Below are positions 58,044 to 64,000 of a DNA stretch of 64,000 bases, piece by piece. The position numbers and the translations under genes were made by a program. Numbering within the stretch: position 1 is the first letter of the stretch; every line of letters starts with the position of its first letter. Below the pieces are notes generated by a model. That model did not search any database, was not told the DNA's origin, and saw nothing but the letters and a program-made list of their open reading frames with translations. The stretch is from Mesorhizobium sp. J8 (GTDB lineage Bacteria; Pseudomonadota; Alphaproteobacteria; Rhizobiales; Rhizobiaceae): contig NZ_AP024109.1 in NCBI RefSeq assembly GCF_016591715.1, positions 4,340,001 to 4,404,000 of the forward strand. Reading direction: 5' to 3'.

Positions 58044-59249
58044 CTACTCCGCCGGGGCCTCGACCGCTTCGCGCGCGCGGCCGAGCGTCAGCTTGGCCAG
58101 CGTGAACGAGATCACGGCGCAGAGCGTGATGCCCGCCACCATCGGCAGCGGCGTGCCGTCGAAGAAGATGCCGGCGATGCCCATGGCCAGCGCGCCGATG
58201 GCAAAATGCAGCGTGCCCATCAGCGCCGACGCCGTGCCGGCGATCTCGCCATGCTCTTCCATCGCCAGCACCGAGGTGGTCGGGATGACCAGGCCAAGGA
58301 AGCCGTAGCCCACGAAGAGCAGCGCCGCCATCACGTCGAGCCGGTCGACGCCGGAGGCCATGATCGCGAACAGCGCCACCATCACCGTGGCATAGCCGGT
58401 GACCGCCACCCACACCACGCGCTTCAACCCGAAGCGATCGGCCAAGAGCCCAGTCAGCTGCGACATGCCGATGAAGGCGACCGCGTTGATCGAGAAGAAC
58501 ACGCTGTAGACCGACGGCGACAGGCCGTAATGGTCGATCAGGATGAAGGACGAACTCGACAGATAGACGAAGAAGCTCGCGATGCCGAAGCCGGCGATCG
58601 CCACAAGGCCCAGGAAATTGCGGTCTCCCATCAGGTAGCGGTAGCCGGCAAGCGCCGTGCCGAAGGACGAGCCGGCGCGCTCTTCGACCGGCCGCGTCTC
58701 CTTGAGCGAGGTGGCAAGCAGGATCGTTGCGAGCGCCGCGGCGCCCGTCACGGTCCAGAACACAGCGCGCCAGCCGAAGCTTTCGATGATCTGGCTGCCG
58801 GTCAGCGGCGCCAGGATCGGCGACACCGAGAACACCAGCATCAGAAGCGACATCAGCTTGGCGGCCTCGTTGCCGGTATGCAGGTCGCGCACGATGGCGC
58901 GCGGCACCGCCATGCCGGCGCTGGCGCCGAGGCCCTGCAGGAAGCGGAAGGCGATCAGCCATTCGATGTTGGGTGCCATCGCCGAGCCGACGCCGCCGAT
59001 CATGAACAGCGCAAGGCCGGCATAAAGCGGCGCCTTGCGGCCGACCATGTCGGAGATCGGCCCGACGACGATCTGCCCGAAACCCATCGACAGGAAGAAG
59101 ATCAAAAGGCTCATCTGCACGGCGGCGGTGCCGGCATGCAGGTCCTGGCCGATCGAAGGCAGCGCGGGGAGATACATATCGATCGCGAACGGGCCGATCG
59201 CAGACAACAAGCCGAGCACGACCGCGATGCGGAGGAATTTGGGACTCAT
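58044..59249 (-). CDS. Bcr/CflA family multidrug efflux MFS transporter
   Basis: The 401-residue protein has twelve predicted membrane helices. It opens VVLGLLSAIGPFAIDMYLPA, then the motif A region GPISDMVGRKAPLYAGL and the motif C/D region LQGLGASAGMAVPRAIVRDL, typical of the Bcr/CflA drug:H+ antiporters. It is divergent from a TetR gene with an operator-like dyad, so expression is probably induced by a toxic ligand. Drug range cannot be predicted. Confidence 0.92.
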   Translation of the reverse strand: MSPKFLRIAVVLGLLSAIGPFAIDMYLPALPSIGQDLHAGTAAVQMSLLIFFLSMGFGQIVVGPISDMVGRKAPLYAGLALFMIGGVGSAMAPNIEWLIAFRFLQGLGASAGMAVPRAIVRDLHTGNEAAKLMSLLMLVFSVSPILAPLTGSQIIESFGWRAVFWTVTGAAALATILLATSLKETRPVEERAGSSFGTALAGYRYLMGDRNFLGLVAIAGFGIASFFVYLSSSSFILIDHYGLSPSVYSVFFSINAVAFIGMSQLTGLLADRFGLKRVVWVAVTGYATVMVALFAIMASGVDRLDVMAALLFVGYGFLGLVIPTTSVLAMEEHGEIAGTASALMGTLHFAIGALAMGIAGIFFDGTPLPMVAGITLCAVISFTLAKLTLGRAREAVEAPAE

Positions 59250-59412
59250 GATAAGCTCTTTTTCGGATCTGGTTGCCGCCGCGAATACCGGCGTCTGAAC
59301 CCAGGACGTTCCATCCCGCGGGAAATCCTACATTTCAGAGTGAATTCATTCGCCCTTCAGGCGAACATATTCATCTCTTCAGCGGGATTCCCCTTTGTTT
59401 GTGTCCACAAAT

Positions 59413-59451
59413 TTAGACAGGCTTGTCCAATTCGTCAATCACCGCTATATA
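59413..59451 (+). promoter_or_regulatory. TetR promoter with overlapping operator
   Basis: TTGTCC (59423-59428) and TATATA (59446-59451) are spaced 17 bases, giving a start at about the ATG itself. The dyad TTAGACA-GGCT-TGTCCAA (59413-59430, one mismatch) covers the -35 box and is a likely TetR operator for both divergent genes. Confidence 0.72.
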
Positions 59452-59458
59452 GATTTTC

Positions 59459-60142
59459 ATGAAGCACGGCGTTTCTCCTGACACTTTCCCGCCACGCAGC
59501 CACGAGGCCAAGCGCGTGTCGGTGGTGGATGCGGCCGCGTCCGTCTTCTGCCGCGAAGGCTATGCCGGCGCCAATATCGACCTGATCGCGGCCGAGGCCG
59601 GCGTCTCGCGCCAGACCGTCTACAACCATCACGGCGACAAGGAAAAGCTCTTCGTCGCCGTCGTGCGCGACCTGACGGAGCGCTGCAATGCCGGCATCTT
59701 CGCCACCATCGCCAGCTTTCCCGACCAGCCTACGGACCTGGAAGCCGACCTGATCGCGTTCGCGGTGCGCATGAACCGCAACTGCATCTGCAACCGCGAC
59801 GGCCGTTTCCTGCGCAAGCTGATCCAGGCGGAAGGCGAGCGTTACCCGGAACTGTTTGCCGAATGGCGCGAACAGGGGCCTGGCCCCACCTGGTCGGCGC
59901 TTGCCGCGCGCTTCGCCCGGCTTGCCTTCGCCGGGCATCTCGCGATCGGCGATCCCGATGTCGCGGCGCGTCAGTTCCTCGCCCTCGTCAACGCCGAGCT
60001 TCAGATCACTTTCATGCTCGGCGGCACGCCGACCGAGGAAGAGGTGTTGCGCTCCGCTACCAATGGCGTGCGGACCTTCCTCAGCGCCTTTGCCAGGAAG
60101 AAGTCGCCAGCCGGCAAACAGGCGGCGCTCGTTCACGCCTGA
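59459..60142 (+). CDS. TetR/AcrR family regulator
   Basis: The 227-residue regulator has the TetR helix-turn-helix (ANIDLIAAEAGVSRQTVYNHH, about 37-57) and a C-terminal TetR_C_7-like domain. It is divergent from the Bcr/CflA drug exporter and probably represses it. The promoter elements place transcription start at the first base of the ATG, so the mRNA may be leaderless. No ribosome site is visible before the ATG, in agreement. Two Cys residues near 109-111 (NCICN) could sense redox or thiol-reactive compounds, but this is speculative. Confidence 0.9.
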   Translation: MKHGVSPDTFPPRSHEAKRVSVVDAAASVFCREGYAGANIDLIAAEAGVSRQTVYNHHGDKEKLFVAVVRDLTERCNAGIFATIASFPDQPTDLEADLIAFAVRMNRNCICNRDGRFLRKLIQAEGERYPELFAEWREQGPGPTWSALAARFARLAFAGHLAIGDPDVAARQFLALVNAELQITFMLGGTPTEEEVLRSATNGVRTFLSAFARKKSPAGKQAALVHA

Positions 60143-60258
60143 GCGATCAAATCGCCGACACCCCTCTTGGCCTCACGCCTTTGCGCCTATATGCGGTTTA
60201 CGCCGCGCTCAAGCTTGATTACAGCTATGCGGACGATTCAACGGAACCCGACCATCAC

Positions 60259-60789
60259 ATGGCCGACGACCATATCCGCTACGACATTCTGGCCCAGGAG
60301 GCTCTGCGCGGCGTCATGCGCAAGGTCCTGGCCGAGGTCGCGCGCACTGGCCTTCCGGGCAATCATCATTTCTTCATCACCTTCCTGACCGGCGCGCCCG
60401 GCGTGCGCATCTCCTCAAGGCTGCGCGAACGCTATCCGGAGCAGATGACGATCGTCATCCAGTTCCAGTATTGGGACCTCAAGGTGACGGATGCCGGCTT
60501 CGAGGTCGGGCTTTCCTTCTCCGACGTTCCCGAAAAGCTCGAAATCCCCTTCTCCGCCGTGCGCGGCTTCTACGATCCGTCGGTCAATTTCGAGCTCGAG
60601 TTCGACGTCAAGACGGAGGGCGCCGAGGACGAGGCCGCCGCTCCGGCGCCCGAACCGGTTGCCGTCGTGCCGGAGAAGAAGGCGGAAACGAAGAAGAAAG
60701 CCGCCGAGACCGAAAAGAAGCCGGCGGTCGCCGAGACCGGCGGCAAGGGCGCCGACGTCGTCTCGCTCGACGCCTTCCGCAAGAAGTAG
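60259..60789 (+). CDS. sspB: SspB-type ClpXP adaptor (alphaproteobacterial)
   Basis: SspB delivers ssrA-tagged proteins to ClpXP. The 176-residue protein has the alpha-type SspB core: IRYDILAQEALRGVMRKVL, then GNHHFFITFLTGAPGVRIS, MTIVIQFQYWDLKV and IPFSAVRGFYDPSVNFELEF. A charged Ala/Glu/Lys linker follows (about 120-160), and the C-terminal tail ADVVSLDAFRKK is the ClpX-binding module. The tmRNA that encodes its ligand, ANDNYAEARLAA, lies 3 kb upstream. The next two small genes follow closely. Confidence 0.93.
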   Translation: MADDHIRYDILAQEALRGVMRKVLAEVARTGLPGNHHFFITFLTGAPGVRISSRLRERYPEQMTIVIQFQYWDLKVTDAGFEVGLSFSDVPEKLEIPFSAVRGFYDPSVNFELEFDVKTEGAEDEAAAPAPEPVAVVPEKKAETKKKAAETEKKPAVAETGGKGADVVSLDAFRKK

Positions 60790-60798
60790 CGCGGCGCC

Positions 60799-60996
60799 AT
60801 GGGCGAGGTCGTCAATCTCCGCCAGGCCCGCAAGCAGAAAGCGCGCACCGAGAAGGAACGCCAGGCGAGCGAGAACCGGGCACTGCACGGCCGCTCGAAG
60901 ACGGAGCGCGAGCGTGATCGGCTGACGTCGGAGAAGGCCGAGAAATTCGTGGCCGGCCATCGCCGGGAAAAGCCCGACGACCCCGGCAAGCGCTGA
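60799..60996 (+). CDS. DUF4169 family small protein
   Basis: The 65-residue, very basic and charged protein starts MGEVVNLRQARKQKARTEKE and is mostly Lys, Arg and Glu helix, as in DUF4169. The family is short, restricted largely to alphaproteobacteria and uncharacterised. It begins 9 bases after sspB and is followed 8 bases later by a ribbon-helix-helix gene; this trio order is common in Rhizobiales. Confidence 0.9.
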   Translation: MGEVVNLRQARKQKARTEKERQASENRALHGRSKTERERDRLTSEKAEKFVAGHRREKPDDPGKR

Positions 60997-61004
60997 GTCC
61001 TGCA

Positions 61005-61235
61005 ATGGCCGCGGTCGAAAAACGTTCGGTTACGATCCGCGGTCACCGCACAAGCTTTTCGCTCGAACAGCCCTTCTATGACGATCTCATCGCCATCGCC
61101 GCGCAGCGTTCGCTGTCGCTCGCGGCGTTGGTCGCCGAGATCGACGAGACGCGCACCCGCGACGCCAACCTGTCGTCGGCGCTGAGGCTCTATGTGCTCG
61201 CCTGGGCGAAACGCAGCGCGGGCAGCGCGCCTTGA
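61005..61235 (+). CDS. Ribbon-helix-helix domain protein (RHH_4)
   Basis: The 76-residue protein has the pattern VEKRSVTIRGHRTSFSLEQ with the DNA-contacting strand, then FYDDLIAIAAQRSLSLAALV and LRLYVLAWAK. It belongs to the RHH_4 group found after sspB and DUF4169 in many alphaproteobacteria. It may bind DNA as a dimer, but no target or toxin partner is visible. It is likely co-transcribed with sspB. Confidence 0.88.
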   Translation: MAAVEKRSVTIRGHRTSFSLEQPFYDDLIAIAAQRSLSLAALVAEIDETRTRDANLSSALRLYVLAWAKRSAGSAP

Positions 61236-61248
61236 TCGTCGCCGCCGC

Positions 61249-62931
61249 TCAGCCCGCGAAATACAAGCGGCGAGCCATTCGCGCGCTCTTGTCCTCGGGG
61301 TCGAAATAGGACGCCGTCCAGTCCTCTTTTTCGATCAGGAAACCCTGCTTCATATTTTCCGGCTTCGCATTCGGATTCTTCTCAAGGAATATCCGGACCG
61401 CCTCGCGGAAAGCGTAGTGTGAATAGAGCCGCATATATTCGCCCAGATATATGTCGGCCACGCGCGTATCCCGCTCGATGACGAGCATGTTCTCATCGTT
61501 GGTTTTTGTGCTCGCTTCGCTGAAATTCGCCGACCCCGTCACGACCATCGGCTGGTCCGACAACGGATCGACAAGCATAAATTTGAGATGCACCCAGTGC
61601 ACGTTGACCGGCGAGGTTATTCGATCGAGCTCCTTCAGCCATTGATCAAAATTGTTCAGGCCAATGCGATTGCCGATGGCTATGACAACGTTGGGGCGCG
61701 CCTGAAGCTTGCGTATCGCGGCCACCTGGGCATCCTTGTTTTTCCCGTTCCACTCCTTCTCCATCAAGCCGAAACGCAGAACGCGATCGTCCTTCCCGTA
61801 AACATCGCGGAACGTCTCGTTCATGCCGAACGCAAATGTCATGAAGAGTGCGTCTTTGGCGCCGCCGGCCAGTTGCCCGTACCAATCCAGCGCGTCGATA
61901 TTGGCGCGCGGAGAAAAGACCGGCGCCATTCCATCGACGAAATCCGTGGCGGGTGCAGGCGTTTGCTCGATCGTCCAGGTCTTGTACGTACTGCCTCTTG
62001 AAGTGTCCGGGTCCGTTTTGAGCTTGTCGTTAAAGGCGAGATACTTGGTCGCGATATCTTTGTCCTCGGTGATATGCGTGCAATTTGCATGCCCGAAAAG
62101 GCCGTTCTCGGTGAGATTGGTCGATCCGAACAGCACGGCCTGAGGCGCGCCGTTGCGGCTCAGAACCAGGAACTTGTTATGCATCAATGTGCCTCTGGTG
62201 CGAGGCGTGGTGATCGACTTGATCTTTGTGCCGGCAATCGCTGCCTCGTTCTTGCCGTGCGGTCCGGTGGCGTTGTCGATGTCGTCGAAGACCACCGAGA
62301 CATCGACGCCGCGCCCCTTGGCTGCTCGCAATTCATTGAGCACGCTTGGCCATTGGAACTCGTAGAAGGCTCCTTTCAAGCTGAAGCTGTCATCCACCGC
62401 GCGTCGTATGAAGGTAACGATGCTCTCGACGAGACCACGCGAAAGCCAGTCATAGGCCGCTTGCCCGATCTCAGCGGGCATCCTGTTTTGAAAGCGCCGG
62501 GCATACTCCTGGGTAGCCGGTGAACCGCGATTGAAATTGACGGTGTGTTTCGCCCCTTCCGTCGGCTCGGTCGTGACCTCGACGTCCACCGAAACGCGCT
62601 GTTCGAGAGCGGAGGGAGCACCATACATCGCAACTATGGTGTAGGTATATTTGTAGTTGGGCTTCGCACTGTAGTCGGCCCACTGAAAGCTCTGGAACGG
62701 ATGATGCAAACTAGAATATTGTCTGCCCGGCGCCGGATGAGGCTCGATACTCTCGAAAACCTTGGTTCCGGACATCCAATAGATTTCACCCTCGTTGGGG
62801 TCGGTGCGCCTGATACCGAAGCCGCGTAGTCCATCGCGCATTGGTTCAGTAATGTTTATTCCGAGCATGACGACATGCGATCCAGCTACTGCATTGACCG
62901 AGAGCCCGCCATTTTGCTGTCGATTTCTCAT
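61249..62931 (-). CDS. Phospholipase D-like protein with two HKD motifs
   Basis: The 560-residue protein has an N-terminal beta-rich region (about 1-140, fibronectin-like, YKYTYTIVAMYGAP) and a PLD core. The first motif is MHNKFLVLSRNG followed by GSTNLTENG, the second VHLKFMLVDPLSDQPMVV and GSANFSEAS. Each has His and Lys, and the Asp position differs: the first has Ser rather than Asp in LVLS. Substrate, lipid or nucleic acid, is unclear. ATG 62931 follows GGGGGAA. Base composition is less GC-rich than its neighbours, which suggests acquisition. No signal peptide is obvious. Confidence 0.8.
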   Translation of the reverse strand: MRNRQQNGGLSVNAVAGSHVVMLGINITEPMRDGLRGFGIRRTDPNEGEIYWMSGTKVFESIEPHPAPGRQYSSLHHPFQSFQWADYSAKPNYKYTYTIVAMYGAPSALEQRVSVDVEVTTEPTEGAKHTVNFNRGSPATQEYARRFQNRMPAEIGQAAYDWLSRGLVESIVTFIRRAVDDSFSLKGAFYEFQWPSVLNELRAAKGRGVDVSVVFDDIDNATGPHGKNEAAIAGTKIKSITTPRTRGTLMHNKFLVLSRNGAPQAVLFGSTNLTENGLFGHANCTHITEDKDIATKYLAFNDKLKTDPDTSRGSTYKTWTIEQTPAPATDFVDGMAPVFSPRANIDALDWYGQLAGGAKDALFMTFAFGMNETFRDVYGKDDRVLRFGLMEKEWNGKNKDAQVAAIRKLQARPNVVIAIGNRIGLNNFDQWLKELDRITSPVNVHWVHLKFMLVDPLSDQPMVVTGSANFSEASTKTNDENMLVIERDTRVADIYLGEYMRLYSHYAFREAVRIFLEKNPNAKPENMKQGFLIEKEDWTASYFDPEDKSARMARRLYFAG

Positions 62932-63078
62932 TGCTTCCCCCGAAACATAGTAGCGATATCCGCGGATTGCGGTATTCGCGAGGCGCATCAATGTAACAGG
63001 GTTTGCTAAAACGTTAAGTAGACGCACAATTCGGCACTCCAAGAACTGAACCGTTTCTTGGATATTTCTGCCAATTAC

Positions 63079-64000
63079 TTAGCTGGCTATACCCTGGCGC
63101 GTCTTGCGCCTTGCGCCGAAACTGAGCAGTGCCGAACGGTCGCGCTCCTCCGCCTGCTTTTTCGACCTTACCCGCATCATGTCTTTCCAGCCGATATAGC
63201 CGATGAGCCGTTCATCCTCGCGTGAGACAACCGGCAGATGCGAGATATTGGCCGTCAGCAGCTTGTCGGAAAGCGCCTCCAGATATTCGTCCGGATAAGC
63301 GAGGGTGATCTTGCTGCCGGCGAGCAACTCGCCAAGCGTCGCCTTGCGGTGCATCCCCGAGCGCCGCCAGCGCAGGATCGCCGGCGGATCGATCACGCCG
63401 AGCACACGGCCCGCCTCGTCGATCACCGGGAAGCTCGGATGCCGCGTGTCCGGCGCGGTCAGGAAGGACGCCGCGCCATGCAGCGTCATCGTCGCCGGCA
63501 CGCTCTCGACCTCGGTTGTCATCACTTCCTTGACCCTGGTCAGGGCGAACGGATCGACGCGGTATTCGCGCACGAGATGGTGCCCGCGCCGCGCCACCTT
63601 CTCGGTCAGGATCGAGCGCTTCATCAACAGCACGGTGACCGCGTGCGCGGTCGCGCAGGCCGCGATCAGCGGCACCAGCACATGCGTGTTGCCGGTGAGC
63701 TCGGTGGCGAAGAAGGTCGCCGTCAGCGGCGCGCGCATGGTGCCGCCCATGGTCGCCGCCATCGCCAGCAGCGGCCAGAAGCCGGGGGTCGCCTCGGGCA
63801 GGATGCCCGAAAGCACCGCGCCCATCGCGCCGCCCATGATGAGCAGCGGCGCCAGAACGCCGCCCGAAGTTCCGGATCCCAGCGCCACCGCCCAGATGAC
63901 GGCCTTCACCACAAGGAGCAGCAGCGCCGCTGTGGCGACCGTGCGGCCGTCGAGCATGTTGGCGATGTTGTCGTAGCCGACACCGAGCGCGTGCGGCTCG
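63079..64000 (-). CDS. ClC-type chloride channel with C-terminal CBS domains, 5' end outside the window
   Basis: The visible 307 or so residues are the C-terminal half of a ClC protein: GYDNIANMLDG, a membrane segment, GSGTSGGVLAPLLIMGGAMGA (the conserved GxxxP/GSGxxGG-type selectivity region), then MRAPLTATFFATELTGN. Two CBS motifs follow (about 145-205 and 215-270 of the visible part: VKEVMTTEVESVPATMTL and HLPVVSREDERLIGYI). The frame stays open to the right edge, so the start is missing. ClC proteins are Cl-/H+ antiporters or channels; CBS domains suggest control by adenine nucleotides. Confidence 0.9.
   Translation of the reverse strand, partial: EPHALGVGYDNIANMLDGRTVATAALLLLVVKAVIWAVALGSGTSGGVLAPLLIMGGAMGAVLSGILPEATPGFWPLLAMAATMGGTMRAPLTATFFATELTGNTHVLVPLIAACATAHAVTVLLMKRSILTEKVARRGHHLVREYRVDPFALTRVKEVMTTEVESVPATMTLHGAASFLTAPDTRHPSFPVIDEAGRVLGVIDPPAILRWRRSGMHRKATLGELLAGSKITLAYPDEYLEALSDKLLTANISHLPVVSREDERLIGYIGWKDMMRVRSKKQAEERDRSALLSFGARRKTRQGIAS

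Overview
The window is GC-rich chromosomal DNA from an alphaproteobacterium of the order Rhizobiales, most likely Mesorhizobium or a close relative. This rests on gene content and style: the two-piece permuted tmRNA, alpha-type SspB, BA14K protein, DUF4169/ribbon-helix-helix pair, split acetolactate synthase genes, and palindromic intergenic repeats of a kind common in rhizobia. The taxon is an inference; no ribosomal RNA or species marker is present. No tRNA, rRNA, CRISPR array, plasmid origin or symbiosis gene was recognised.

Layout. 1-2.8 kb: 3' end of a MacA-like adaptor followed by an ABC ATPase and permease. 2.8-4.7: NUDIX hydrolase and an endonuclease/phosphatase-fold protein. 4.8-7.7: BA14K protein, PilZ protein, ilvC and a TetR regulator. 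7.9-12.3: redox/xenobiotic block (MarR with three identical operators, Rieske protein, glutathione transferase, FAD monooxygenase, HxlR regulator, frameshifted NmrA/QorB-like reductase). 12.3-16.3: two tandem kup potassium transporters whose 3' thirds look homogenised. 16.4-19.9: pdxJ, a STAS-like protein, an intact IS481-family element sitting in a palindromic repeat, and a RecD-like helicase. 20-26.2: cobalt-type nitrile hydratase genes and an RND efflux pair. 26.4-29.7: LysE exporter and the ilvB-ilvN pair with a leader peptide and attenuator-like terminator. 29.9-33.8: a sigma-54 activator and its probable target, a flavin monooxygenase behind a near-perfect -24/-12 promoter. 33.8-38.5: PcfJ-like protein, then a tmpAB-like phosphonate oxidation pair with a divergent LysR gene. 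38.5-45.4: GNATs, XRE-cupin regulator, HerA-like ATPase, diguanylate cyclase, miaA and serB. 45.4-56.4: degP, DUF2065, hflC, hflK, folA, DUF4424, cobF, a molybdenum block (modE-like, modC, modB, modA, mop) and thyA. 56.5-64: DUF2853, ssrA, AAA ATPase, MFS drug exporter with divergent TetR, sspB, two small conserved genes, a PLD-like protein and a truncated chloride channel.

How parts work together. IlvC and IlvBN make branched-chain amino acids; SerB makes serine. HflKC and DegP handle envelope proteolysis, and ssrA plus SspB form a tagging and adaptor pair for ClpXP only 3 kb apart. ModABC imports molybdate, with the regulator reduced to a DNA-binding domain and a separate molbindin. Several regulators lie divergently beside their likely targets with visible dyads: MarR, HxlR, LysR and TetR.

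Most notable: the sigma-54 activator/promoter/monooxygenase module, the ilvB leader peptide, an octamer repeat array matching the Brucella HOOF-Print unit between cobF and modE, the IS insertion that preserves stop codons on both strands, and the probable kup gene conversion. I found no convincing wholly new multi-gene system.
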